From: DASSUW01 sp963830725
GTDB taxonomy: Bacteria; Actinomycetota; Thermoleophilia; Solirubrobacterales; Solirubrobacteraceae
Length of the DNA stretch: 64,000 nt
NCBI GenBank assembly: GCA_963830725.1
Contig: CAWHNO010000015.1
Coordinates: 124,001 to 188,000 of the forward strand
Reading direction: 5' to 3'
Positions 28,199 to 36,446 of the stretch are shown here, in pieces. Position numbers and translations under genes: made by a program. The notes beneath the pieces were generated by a model, which did no database searches, had not been told where the DNA came from, and saw nothing but the letters and a program-made list of their open reading frames with translations. The first letter of the stretch is position 1. The number at the start of each line of letters is the position of its first letter.

Positions 28199-29215
28199 TC
28201 AGCCGCGGAACGAGCGCAACGTCTCGTCCGCCTCCCGGGTCAGCCGTCGAACGAGGTCGCCGGCCGGACCGGGCCGGGCGAGCGCATGCGCCTGGCCGGC
28301 CCACAGATGGAAGCCGTCCGGGTCGCCCTGCTCGCGCGCGGCGGCGCGGATCTTAGCGGTCACGTGGTGGAGGTCGGGATAGGCGCTCGGCGCGCTCTCG
28401 CCGTACTCGCGCATCCAGCGGTTGACCACTCCGCGTGCCGTGCGGCCGGTGAACGCGCGCGTGAGCGCGGTGTCGCCGTCGCCGGCGATCGCCTCGCGGT
28501 GGGCGGGGGCGGTGGCCGCCTCGTCGCAGAGCATGAACGCGGTGCCGAGCTGCGCCGCGGCGGCGCCTGCGGCCAGCACGGCGGCGATGCCGCGGCCCGT
28601 GGCGATGCCGCCGGTCGCCACGAGCGGAAGGTCGACCGCGGCGCGCACGAGCTCGAGCAGCGCGAGCAGGCCGAACTCGCCGGGCGCCGAGTCATCGAAG
28701 CTCGCGCGGTGGCCGCCCGCCTCGACGCCCTGCACCACCAGCGCGTCGGCGCCCGCCTCGGCGGCGATCCGGGCCTCGGCCGGCGTCGTCACGGTGATCC
28801 AGGTCTCGCCGAGCCCGTCGAGCACCTCGGGCGGCGGGCAGCCGAAGGTGAAGGAGACGACCGGCACGCGCAGCTCGGCCATCAGCGCGAGCTTGTCGTC
28901 CCAGCCGTCGTCGTCGTGGCGCGGCTCGCCGACGGGCGCGCCGTAGCGCTCGGCCTCGGCCCGCAGCCGGGCCGCGAACGGCCCGACGTCGTCGGCCGCG
29001 GGCGAAGGCGGCGCGAACAGGTTGACGCCGAAGGGCCGCTCCGTGAGCGCCCGCAGCGTCTCGATGTCGGTGCGCACGGCGTCGACGGTCTTGTAGCCCG
29101 CGGCCAGGAACCCCAGGCCGCCCGCCTCGGCGACCGCCGCGGCCAGTTCAGGCGTCGACGGGCCGCCGCCCATCGGCGCCTGCACGATGGGGTGCTCGAG
29201 CCGGTCGAGGACCAT
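28199..29215 (-). CDS. Nitronate monooxygenase/2-nitropropane dioxygenase-like flavoprotein
   Basis: 338 residues from ATG 29215. TIM-barrel FMN protein: IVQAPMGGGPSTPELAAAVA at the start, FGVNLFAPPSP, VSFTFGCPPPEVLDGL, ADALVVQGVEAGGHRASFDD with the catalytic His in AGGHR, and LVATGGIATGRGIAAVLAAG as the phosphate-binding loop. It oxidises alkyl nitronates such as propionate-3-nitronate, or acts as a related FMN oxidoreductase. Divergent from the VOC-protein gene with only 22 bp between starts. Confidence 0.87.
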   Translation of the reverse strand: MVLDRLEHPIVQAPMGGGPSTPELAAAVAEAGGLGFLAAGYKTVDAVRTDIETLRALTERPFGVNLFAPPSPAADDVGPFAARLRAEAERYGAPVGEPRHDDDGWDDKLALMAELRVPVVSFTFGCPPPEVLDGLGETWITVTTPAEARIAAEAGADALVVQGVEAGGHRASFDDSAPGEFGLLALLELVRAAVDLPLVATGGIATGRGIAAVLAAGAAAAQLGTAFMLCDEAATAPAHREAIAGDGDTALTRAFTGRTARGVVNRWMREYGESAPSAYPDLHHVTAKIRAAAREQGDPDGFHLWAGQAHALARPGPAGDLVRRLTREADETLRSFRG

Positions 29216-29237
29216 CGCCGAACGGTACCGTGAGGGC

Positions 29238-29696
29238 GTGGCCCGCCTGGTCGGCATCAACCACGTCGCGCTCGAGGTCGGCGACGTCGAGCAGGCGCTC
29301 GAGCTCTACGGCCGCCTGTTCGACTTCACGTTGCGCGGCCGCGCCGGCCGGATGGCCTTCGTCGACATGGGCGACCAGTTCCTGGCGCTGTCCGAGGGCC
29401 GCCGCCAGGGACCGGACGAGGGCCGCCACTTCGGCCTGGTCGTCGACGACAAGCCGGCCGTGCGCGCGGCGATCGAGCGCGAAGGACTGGAGATCCTCCC
29501 GGGCCGCGGGCTCGACTTCCTCGACCCGTGGGGCAATCGGTTCGAGATCGTCGACTACCGGGACATCCAGTTCGAGCGCGCCCCCGGGGTGAAGCGGAAG
29601 CTCGGCATCGACGAGCTGGAGAAGAGCGACTCCGCTCAGGCGGAGATCCGCGACCGCGGGCTCAGCGGAAGTCGTCGAAGTCGCCGCCGTCGATGA
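29238..29696 (+). CDS. VOC-family protein (glyoxalase/bleomycin-resistance fold)
   Basis: About 152 residues from GTG 29238: MARLVGINHVALEVGDVEQA. Paired beta-alpha-beta-beta-beta units follow (MAFVDMGDQFLALSEGRRQG, HFGLVVDDKPAVRAAIEREG, DFLDPWGNRFEIVDYRDIQF). Metal ligands of the fold could be His in INHVAL, His in RHFGLV and Glu in FEIVDY. The substrate is unknown. The visible frame runs 35 bp into the convergent cupin gene; the natural end is probably near AEIRDRGL. Confidence 0.82.
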   Translation: MARLVGINHVALEVGDVEQALELYGRLFDFTLRGRAGRMAFVDMGDQFLALSEGRRQGPDEGRHFGLVVDDKPAVRAAIEREGLEILPGRGLDFLDPWGNRFEIVDYRDIQFERAPGVKRKLGIDELEKSDSAQAEIRDRGLSGSRRSRRRR

Positions 29697-30166
29697 GCTG
29701 CACGCCGCCCAGAGCGCAGCGCTCACCCTGTCGACGAGCTCGCGCCGCATGATCGCGGGCTCGCCGCCCGTCGGGCCGGCGCCGGCTTGCGCTGTCGGGG
29801 CAGACGGCGACGGCCGGCGCGCGAAGGTCGACAGGATCATCACCCGCGCCGGCACCTCGCCGCGGTTGGTGAATTGTGCGCACCCTCGGGGCCGTCGGGG
29901 AAGCACACGACGTCGCCCGGATCGAGCTCGTCCTCGCCGCCGGGGTGGCGCAGCGTCGGATGGCCGGCAAGGACGAGCGCCCACTCCTCGGCGCCGAACT
30001 CGTAGTGGTACGGCCAGGTGCTCTCGCCCGCAGGCAGCTCGTAGACCGTGGCGACGACCTTGCTCGATCCGATCTCCGGGCCGAGCCGCGCGCTGCCGGC
30101 CTTATAGCCCGCTGGGCGGCTGTCGTCGTAGATGAACTCGGGAGCGAAGACGTTGAAGCGGCGCAT
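29662..30166 (-). CDS. Small cupin-domain protein, frameshifted
   Basis: About 165 residues starting MRRFNVFAPEFIYDDSRPAG. Cupin motif 1 is WPYHYEFGAEEWALVLAGHP and motif 2 LDPGDVVCFPDGPEGAH followed, after a frame change near 29875, by FTNRGEVPARVMILSTF. A second shift near 29705 precedes the end LIDGGDFDDFR. A probable metal site is formed by the His/Glu residues of motif 1. Function unknown. It lies 7 bp downstream of a TetR gene on the same strand, possibly one transcript. Confidence 0.72.
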
Positions 30167-30173
30167 CCGCGGA

Positions 30174-30686
30174 TCATCGCCGGAACGCGCGCATCCCGGC
30201 TGCCCATGCCGCGTCGAGATCGGCACCCGGCGGGAAGCGACCGTTGAGCTCGAGGATCGTCATGCCGTGCGCGAACGCCCACACGGCCCGCGCGGCGTCC
30301 TCGTCGCCCCCGACCGCGTCGACGATCGGGCGCGCGGCGCGGTCCTCGACGCCGGGGGTGAGCCGGTCGCGCGGGAGCGGCCGTTCGGTCATCAGCCGGT
30401 AGAGATGCGGGTGGGCGAGAGCGTACGCGCGATACGCGCGACCGAGCGCCTCGGGCGTCTCCCCCGCGACGCCCTCCGCCCACTCCGCGAAGCCGGCCGA
30501 GATGAGCGCCGCCTCGAGCGCCTGCTTGTCCGGCAGGTGCTTGTAGATCGACGGCGCCCGGATCCCGACCCGCTCGGCCACGCGCCGCATCGAGAGCGCT
30601 TCGGGCCCTTCGGCCTCGAGCAGCTCCCGTGCGGCATCGACGATCTCCCGCGCGCGCGGGCTGAGCTCAGAGGCGCTGGAAGCCAT
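30174..30686 (-). CDS. TetR-family regulator (WHG-domain type)
   Basis: 170 residues. The HTH is ALSMRRVAERVGIRAPSIYK followed by HLPDKQALEAALISAGFAEW. The C-terminal half (HPHLYRLMTERPLPRDRLTP, AVWAFAHGMTILELNGRFPP) matches the TetR_C WHG-like domain. Its start overlaps the DUF4260-like gene stop by about 20 bp, and both read from a promoter containing two strong palindromes (31066-31106), so autoregulation is likely. The ligand is unknown. Confidence 0.87.
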   Translation of the reverse strand: MASSASELSPRAREIVDAARELLEAEGPEALSMRRVAERVGIRAPSIYKHLPDKQALEAALISAGFAEWAEGVAGETPEALGRAYRAYALAHPHLYRLMTERPLPRDRLTPGVEDRAARPIVDAVGGDEDAARAVWAFAHGMTILELNGRFPPGADLDAAWAAGMRAFRR

Positions 30687-31047
30687 CGGGCGTCCGGAGA
30701 CCGTAACCGGCGACCCGGTCGACGGCGATGTGCAGCCCCCAGGCGAGCGCGCCCACCAGGTATCCGGCGGGCAGGAAGGCGGCGGCCAGGATCCCGAAGG
30801 CGGCCGGGGCGGCGAAGCGGTGGAGCGCGTTGTAGAGCGGCACGGCGCGCGGGTGGAGCTGCCCCTTGGCGAGCCCCGCGCCGATGCCGACGAAGAGCGC
30901 GATGTCCGGCATCGCGCCGAAGGCGAAGAACTGCCACCAGCCAGTGCCGCGGTCGGCGATCACGAAGACGGCGGCCGCGAGCAGCACGCCGGCGAGAGCG
31001 CCGTAGGCGGACCGCCGGGCGACGCGATGGTCATGAGCGATGTGCAT
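30667..31047 (-). CDS. Small membrane protein, DUF4260-like
   Basis: 126 residues, ATG at 31047 (MHIAHDHRVARRSAYGALAG). Four hydrophobic segments, and the motifs FFAFGAMPDIALFVGIGAGL, NALHRFAAPAAFGIL and HIAVDRVAGYGLRTPDGF at the end, closely resemble the DUF4260 family (four-helix membrane protein with a conserved histidine and ...DRxxGYGL). Biochemical role not known. First gene of a two-gene unit with the TetR repressor. Confidence 0.75.
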   Translation of the reverse strand: MHIAHDHRVARRSAYGALAGVLLAAAVFVIADRGTGWWQFFAFGAMPDIALFVGIGAGLAKGQLHPRAVPLYNALHRFAAPAAFGILAAAFLPAGYLVGALAWGLHIAVDRVAGYGLRTPDGFQRL

Positions 31048-31065
31048 GTGGGTCTCCCTGGCTTC

Positions 31066-31113
31066 GGCTAACACTGTTAGCCAAACCATAGCTAACACCG
31101 TTAGCCTTGTCAA
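31066..31113 (-). promoter_or_regulatory. TetR operators embedded in a minus-strand promoter
   Basis: GGCTAACACTGTTAGCC (31066-31082) is a perfect 8+1+8 palindrome and GCTAACACCGTTAGCC (31091-31106) a second near-copy. On the minus strand TTGACA (31108-31113) and TATGGT (31085-31090) form a promoter with a 17-bp spacer. Site 2 fills the spacer and site 1 covers the start region, an ideal layout for repression by the TetR protein encoded in the operon. Confidence 0.75.
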
Positions 31114-31271
31114 GGACTCGAACGCCCACGCCGGCCGCAACGCGGTCGTCGCCCGCGTGCTCGACATCCTCGGCGCGGCGGAGACGTTCTCGGTCCACAA
31201 CCACCACAATTTCGCCTGGCGCCGGGGTCGCCATGGCCGGGGCCGACGCCTTCGATCCCTACAAGGACTGA
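31107..31271 (+). pseudogene. Possible RtcB-like gene remnant
   Basis: On the plus strand, RNAVVARVLDILGAAETFSV is followed by HNHHNFAW, which resembles the metal-binding His motif region of bacterial RtcB RNA ligases. Nothing recognisable precedes it (the TetR promoter lies there) and after a frame change it soon stops with PGVAMAGADAFDPYKD. It would be about 50 residues, against about 400-480 for RtcB. I read it as a truncated remnant; similarity is from memory and a small unrelated gene is possible. Confidence 0.35.
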
Positions 31272-33359
31272 GGCTCGGGCACCGCGCGGCCCTCGAGCTC
31301 GAGCCGCGGCAGAAGGCGGTCGAGCCAGCGCGGCAGGTGCCAGGCGCGGTCGCCGAGCCAGGTCAGCACGGCCGGGGCGAGCAGCATCCGCACCACCGTG
31401 ACGTCGACGGCGATCGCCGTCGCCAGCCCGAGGCCCATCATCTTCACGATCGAGTCGGCCTCCGTCATGAAGCCGAGGAAGACCGCGGTCATGATCGCGC
31501 CCGCCGTCCCGATCACGGCCGCCGTGCGGCCGAGCGCATGGGTCACCGCGCCCCGCGCGTCGCCGGTCCGCAGGTACTCCTCGCGCACCCGCGAGAGCAG
31601 GAAGACGTTGTAGTCCATGCTCAACCCGAACAAGATCGCGAACATGAACATCGGGATGAACGAGACGATCGGCTGCTCGGCCACGCCGAGCAGCGAGGCG
31701 CCGGCCTCCGTCTGGAAGGCCAGCGTCACCACGCCGTAGGCCGCGCCGATCGAGAGCAGGTTGAAGGCGGCCGAGACGAGCGGCACGAGGACCGAGCGGA
31801 ACGCCGCCATCAGCAGCAGCAGCGACAGCCCGACGACGGCCCCGATGAAGACCGGCAGGCGCTCGCTGACGCGGCCGGACATGTCGTCGAAGGTGGCGGT
31901 GGCGCCGCCGACGTAAGCGCGGGCCCCCGAGGCGGGGATGACCTGCTCGCGCAGATGCGAGACGAGTCGTGAGGTCGCCTCGTCCTGCGGAGCCGTCCGC
32001 GGGATCACGGTCAGCGTGGCGGCGTCGCCCGCCTCGTTGACCACCGGCTCGCTCACGGTGGCGACGCCAGGCGCGGCCTTGGCGCCGGCCTCGAGGCGCT
32101 GCAGCGCTCCGTGATCGCCGCCGGGCAGCGCGACGGCGAGCACGAGCGGGCCGTTGAAGCCGGCCCCGAACCCGTCGGCGAGCCGGTCGTAGGCGACCTT
32201 CTGGGTCATCGACGCCGGCTTGGTGCCGTCGTCGGGCTGGCCGAGCCGCAGGCCTAGCACCGGCGCGGCGAGTGCGAGCAGCAGCGCGATGCCGGCCAGC
32301 GCGGAGATCGCCGGCCGGCGCGCGACGCCGCGCGCCCAGCGCTCGGCGAAGCGCCCGCCCTCGCGGATCGTGCCGCGGCGGCCGAGAACGCGCCGCCCGG
32401 CCATGCCGAGCAGCGCCGGCATGACGGTGACGGCGGCGACCGCGGTGACCGCCACGACGACGCCGGCGGCCAGGCCCATGCGACCGACGAACGGGATCCC
32501 GACCGCGAGCAGGCCGCTGATCGCCACGACCACGATCGCGCCGGCGGTGACCACGGCGACGCCGGCGGTGCCATTGGCGCGTCCGGCGGCGGTCGCGGGG
32601 TCCTCCCCGGCCGCCAGCCGTTCGCGGTGGCGGGCGGTGATGAACAGCGCGTAGTCGACGCCCGCGCCGAGCCCGAGCATCATCGCCACGGTCGGCGCCA
32701 CCGTCGGGATGTCGACGCCGGCGCTGGCGAGGGCGATCAGGACCATGCCGCCGATCAGACCGAAGGCGCTCGCGACCAGCGTCAGCGTCATCGCAACGAC
32801 GGAGCGGAAGAGGAGCGTCAGCAGCAGGATCGCGGCCGCGACGCCGATCAGCTCCCCGATCGGCGCCGCCTGCTCGTCGCCGATGTCGATCGCCATGCCG
32901 CGCATCGAGACCTCGACGCCGGCCTTCTCGGCCGGACCGGTCACCGACTCCAGGCGCTCGCGCGCGTCCGGCCCGAGATCCTCGGCCGGGACGTCGTACT
33001 GGACCGTCGCGAAGGCGACCTTGCCGTCGGGCGACACCTGTGGCTCGCTCACGCCGGTGACGTGCGGCTGACCCGCGACCGCCTCCAGGGTGGCCTTGAC
33101 GCCGTCGCCGGTGACCGCCGCAGGATCGCCGGCGAAGACGATCTGGGCGTCGCCGCCCGAGACCTGCGGGAAGCGCTCCTCGAGCAGCTCCTGGGCGCGC
33201 GTGGAATCCACCCCCGGCGTGCGGTAGTCGTCGGCGAAACCGGCGCCGAGCGCGACTGCCGAGGGTGCCGACCGCGGCGATCAGGACGACGGCGACGATC
33301 AGGGTGCGGCGCCAGTGGCGGGCCGAAGAGGTGCCGAGGCGGCTGAGGAAATTGGACAT
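31259..33359 (-). CDS. MMPL-family RND transporter, frameshifted near N-terminus
   Basis: About 700 residues. It starts MSNFLSRLGTSSARHWRRTL with the first membrane helix, then a frameshift near 33258; GVDSTRAQELLEERFPQVSG resumes the extracellular loop. Two RND halves each show a helix followed by GAGVDYALFITARHRERL or GLSMDYNVFLLSRVREEY, the proton-relay Asp-Tyr motifs of MMPL proteins, which export lipids, drugs or siderophores by proton motive force. At about 700 residues it is shorter than MmpL3-type proteins. Divergent from a TetR gene, its likely repressor. Confidence 0.88.
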
Positions 33360-33413
33360 CGAGGCTCCGGGAGAAGGCGGTCGAACGTGTCATCGGCAGC
33401 TAAGCACAATGAC

Positions 33414-33443
33414 TGCAATATTGCAACTGCTGCAAAGTTGCAG
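33414..33443. promoter_or_regulatory. TetR operator between MMPL and tetR genes
   Basis: Two palindromes, TGCAATATTGCA (33414-33425) and CTGCAAAGTTGCAG (33430-33443), lie in the AT-rich 107-bp divergent gap. Four TTGCA/TGCAA half sites in 30 bp are typical of a TetR/QacR-like operator. Binding by the adjacent TetR protein is inferred. Confidence 0.65.
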
Positions 33444-33466
33444 AGAACGCTACAATTCGCACGACC

Positions 33467-34090
33467 GTGACGACCGGCCTGCGGGAACGGAAGAAGCAGC
33501 AGACGCGCGAGGCGATCCACCGGGCCGCCATGCGCCTGTTCGCCGAGCGTGGCTTCGAGGCGACGACGATCGCCGACATCGCCGCCGCGGCCGACATCGC
33601 GCCGCGCACGTTCTTCTCCTACTTCGCCTCCAAGGAGGAGGCAGTGTTCCCGAAGTTCGCGACGGCGTTCGCCGACTTCGACCGCGCGCTGCGCGAGCGC
33701 CCGGCCGGGACGACGGCGCTCGACGCGCTGCGCGAGTGGATCATGCAGGCCGCCGAGCACTACATCGGCGACGTCGAGGATGCCCGGCTGGAGGCCCGGC
33801 TGCGGCGCGAGTCGCCGGCGGTCGCCGCCTGCGACCTCCAGCACATGCGCCGGTTCGAGCGGCGCCTCGCGGAGGCGGTCGGCGAGGACATCGGCGAGCC
33901 CGCGGACGCCCTGCGGCCGCGGCTCGTCGCGGCCGCGGCGATGGCGGCGCTGCAGGCCTCGAGCGACGCCGCCGACGTCATCTTCGAGCAGGACCCCGAG
34001 AGGGCCCGACAGCTGATCGCCGACCCGGCCGCCTTCATCGACGACGCGCTGCGCTTCCTCGAGGCAGGGCTCGCGGCCCTGCGGTCCTGA
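33467..34090 (+). CDS. TetR-family regulator of MMPL transporter
   Basis: 207 residues from GTG. It starts MTTGLRERKKQQTREAIHRA; HTH ATTIADIAAAADIAPRTFFS followed by YFASKEEAVFPKFATAF is the signature of the TetR/EthR-like branch common beside efflux pumps in actinobacteria. The C-terminal domain is all-helical. Its stop and the ATG of the next gene overlap as TGATG. Probably represses the divergent MMPL gene and itself. Confidence 0.9.
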   Translation: MTTGLRERKKQQTREAIHRAAMRLFAERGFEATTIADIAAAADIAPRTFFSYFASKEEAVFPKFATAFADFDRALRERPAGTTALDALREWIMQAAEHYIGDVEDARLEARLRRESPAVAACDLQHMRRFERRLAEAVGEDIGEPADALRPRLVAAAAMAALQASSDAADVIFEQDPERARQLIADPAAFIDDALRFLEAGLAALRS

Positions 34091-34650
34091 TGCGAGTCCT
34101 CGCGCTCGCCGACAAGCGGCCGCCGGTCGATCCGGCGGAGATGGCGCTGCAGATGCGCGTCGACGCCGTGTTCTGCCTCGGCGACCTCGACCGCGCCTGG
34201 ATCGAGTCGCTGATGACGCTGCCCATCCCCCGCCTCGGCGTCCACGGCAACCACGACCCCGAGGACGCGCTGCTCGACCTCGAGATCGAGGATCTGCACC
34301 TGCGCCGCACGCAGGTGGGCGGCGGGCTCACCGTCGCGGGCTTCGAGGGCTGCGTGGAGTACCACAAGGGCGCCGTGCACCAGTACACGCAGAAGGAGGC
34401 GAGCAAGCTCGCCCGCAAGCTGCCGAGCGCGGACATCCTGCTCTGCCACTGCCCGCCGCTCGGGGTCAACGACGACCCCGAGGATCCCGCCCACATCGGC
34501 TTCGCGGGCCTGCGCGACTGGGTCGACGAGCACCACCCGCGCCACGTGCTGCACGGCCACACGCACCCCGTGGCCGGCCGCGCGGTGCAGCGCTACGGCG
34601 ACACCCAGGTGCACTGGATCTACGGCGCCAAGGTGCTGGACCTCCGTTAG
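34090..34650 (+). CDS. Metallophosphoesterase
   Basis: 186 residues. It starts MRVLALADKRPPVDPAEMAL. Calcineurin-like motifs are reduced but clear: CLGDLDRAWIE (GDxD), LGVHGNHDPED (GNHD/E), LLCHCPPLGVNDDPEDPAH and VLHGHTHPVAGRAV (GHTH). The first DxH is replaced by ADK, so one metal-ligand position differs from the standard. Substrate unknown. Possibly translationally coupled to the TetR gene; ends tail-to-tail with the 34647-34997 gene in TTAG. Confidence 0.85.
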   Translation: MRVLALADKRPPVDPAEMALQMRVDAVFCLGDLDRAWIESLMTLPIPRLGVHGNHDPEDALLDLEIEDLHLRRTQVGGGLTVAGFEGCVEYHKGAVHQYTQKEASKLARKLPSADILLCHCPPLGVNDDPEDPAHIGFAGLRDWVDEHHPRHVLHGHTHPVAGRAVQRYGDTQVHWIYGAKVLDLR

Positions 34651-34997
34651 CCGGTCGCCAGCGCCCGCGCCGCCCGGCGCAGCCCGTGCCGCTCGCACAG
34701 GTCGGCCAGGGCCAGGCGCGCGCCGTGCGGGTTCTCGGGCAGCGCCTCGAAGGCCACCAGCCCGGCCCGTAGGTCCTCGATCCGCACCGTGGGGACCTCG
34801 AGGCTGAGCCGCGCCAGCCATCGCACGGCGGCGCGCTCGAAGCGCTCGGCGTCCTGGTCCTCGATCAGCAGGCAGATCGCGAGCGCGTCGTCGAGGTCGA
34901 TGCGCGGGAGCTCGGCCGCGGCGGCCCGCACCAGCGGGAGGCGGCCGATGCGCAGGGCGCGCTGGAAGCGGGCGTAGGGACTGCCTTGGCTGCTCAT
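34647..34997 (-). CDS. Hypothetical helical protein
   Basis: 116 residues from ATG 34997 (MSSQGSPYARFQRALRIGRL). All-helical by composition, with a repeat-like pattern: LVRAAAAELPRIDLDDALAI, CLLIEDQDAERFERAAVRWL, RLALADLCERHGLRRAARAL. It looks like a helical-bundle or TPR-like adaptor. I recognise no family. The upstream sequence GAACGCATGTTCGCATGC has internal repeats and may hold the promoter. Confidence 0.6.
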   Translation of the reverse strand: MSSQGSPYARFQRALRIGRLPLVRAAAAELPRIDLDDALAICLLIEDQDAERFERAAVRWLARLSLEVPTVRIEDLRAGLVAFEALPENPHGARLALADLCERHGLRRAARALATG

Positions 34998-35100
34998 GCG
35001 AACGCATGTTCGCATGCGGACCGGCGTTCAGCCAGTGGCCGGCGCGCCGGATCGCGGTCTCGGTCGGCTCGAGCGCGGCGTGTCTTGACCCCGCGTCAGC

Positions 35101-36144
35101 TCACAGGGCGGTCCTGACCGCCCACAGCTCGGGGTAGAAGCGCTGGTCCTGCGTGCTGCGCAGGTACTCGACGCCGCGCGAGCCGCCCGTGCCGTGCCGG
35201 CTGCCGATCTCGCGCGCGGCCATCAGCGTGTGATGGTGGCGCCAGAGGGCGATCTGCTCGTCGTGGTCGATCAGCAGCTCGGCGACCTCGTACAGCAGCG
35301 CGCGCCGCGGGTCGTCGAGGTGATCGCGGTACAGGCCGGCCAGGTCGCCGGGCAACTGCGCGGCGAAGACGTCGTACAGCTTGGGGCTGAGCGACTCGAT
35401 CCCGCGGAACTGCTGCGACTGGAAGCCGGAGGCGGGCGCCAGCGGGTCGCGGAACTCCATGAAGCCCTCCGGCCCCATCGTCTCCAGCACGTCGAGGTGG
35501 TCGAGCAGGAGCCGTTCGATCGCCACGGTGCGCTTGAGCGGACGGATGGCGCCCTGCGGGCGGCCCGCTTCGAGCTCCGTGTGGGCCTTGCGCAGCTCGT
35601 GCAGGATCAGCTTGAACCAGAGCTCATACGACTGGTGGACGATGATGAACAGCAGCTCGTCGTGCGCCTCCGGCGTGAGGGGCTGCTGGAGCTCGAGCAG
35701 GTCGTTGATCCGCAGGTACCCGGCGTACTCGGTCCCTTCCTGCGGCGCGCCGTCGTCCAGCGCGCGGTTCACGAGTGCGTCGGCGGCGGCATTCTGCGCG
35801 CGGGGAACCGACCGGATCGACCACGACTCGAAGCCCGCCAGGGCCTTGCGCGCCTGCTCGTGCAGCGCCGCCATGTCGGGGCTCTTGACCCTGTACTCGC
35901 CCATGACCTGCTTGGCGATCAGCTCCGAGTCGTTGACCAGCTCGACCTCGGTGGCGCCGAGCTCCCTTGCCCGCTCGATCCCGAGCAGCAGGCCGCGGTA
36001 CTCGGCGACGTTGTTGGTGGCCCGGCCGAGGGTGACCGACGCCTCGTCGAGGACGTCGCCGTCAGGGCTCGAGACGACGGCCGCCGCAGCGGCCGGGCCG
36101 GGGTTGCCACGCGAACCGCCGTCCACGTGGACGACGAGCTTCAC
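35101..36144 (-). CDS. RNase HI domain fused to tryptophan 2,3-dioxygenase
   Basis: 347 residues in a single frame from GTG. Residues 1-130 are RNase HI, with catalytic Asp8 (HVDGGSRGNPGPAA), Glu48 (NNVAEYRGLL), Asp72 (VNDSELI) and Asp122 (NAAADALVNRAL). Residues 138-347 are a compact tryptophan 2,3-dioxygenase: His170 (FIIVHQSYELWFKL), SGFQSQQFR with Arg247, the heme-ligand region WRHHHT (likely His305), GTGG 318-321 and the end FYPELWAVRTAL. The dioxygenase part lacks roughly 40 residues of the usual insert. No stop lies near the junction in any frame, so it is not simply an indel artefact. It could cleave RNA in hybrids and open the tryptophan ring. Confidence 0.85.
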   Translation of the reverse strand: MKLVVHVDGGSRGNPGPAAAAAVVSSPDGDVLDEASVTLGRATNNVAEYRGLLLGIERARELGATEVELVNDSELIAKQVMGEYRVKSPDMAALHEQARKALAGFESWSIRSVPRAQNAAADALVNRALDDGAPQEGTEYAGYLRINDLLELQQPLTPEAHDELLFIIVHQSYELWFKLILHELRKAHTELEAGRPQGAIRPLKRTVAIERLLLDHLDVLETMGPEGFMEFRDPLAPASGFQSQQFRGIESLSPKLYDVFAAQLPGDLAGLYRDHLDDPRRALLYEVAELLIDHDEQIALWRHHHTLMAAREIGSRHGTGGSRGVEYLRSTQDQRFYPELWAVRTAL

Positions 36145-36362
36145 TACGCGGCAGAGAGCGGCGGGAAGTCGCCTGTGACTCGAGGACGCCGCCGGTCGCG
36201 CACTTCGCGCTGACCCCCGCCGGCCGAGGCGTCGCGGCGCTCCGACTTGCGCCGGTCCACGATCACTTCGACGTTCGGATCATCCTCGTAGTACGCCGAC
36301 AGCTTCGGGTACAGCTCGTCGGCGAGTGGCTCTGGAACGACGCAGTAGATCACGACACGCAA
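36144..36362 (-). CDS. Small basic protein of unknown function
   Basis: 72 residues starting MRVVIYCVVPEPLADELYPK. A short alpha/beta start is followed by a charged stretch NVEVIVDRRKSERRDASAGG and a basic tail. The VIVDRRxxERR pattern occurs in small bacterial hypotheticals, but I know no function. Its stop overlaps the RNase H-TDO start by one base, so it is probably the first gene of that transcript. Upstream (36363-36446) is a gap with AT-rich patches that may hold the promoter. Confidence 0.6.
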   Translation of the reverse strand: MRVVIYCVVPEPLADELYPKLSAYYEDDPNVEVIVDRRKSERRDASAGGGQREVRDRRRPRVTGDFPPLSAA

Positions 36363-36446
36363 GCTAACAAAGCGATTGCCCGATCGGCATCGGAGATATG
36401 TCTATTTCGCCCGCCCGTCCTCGCGAGCTCGGACAGCCGTGCGACG

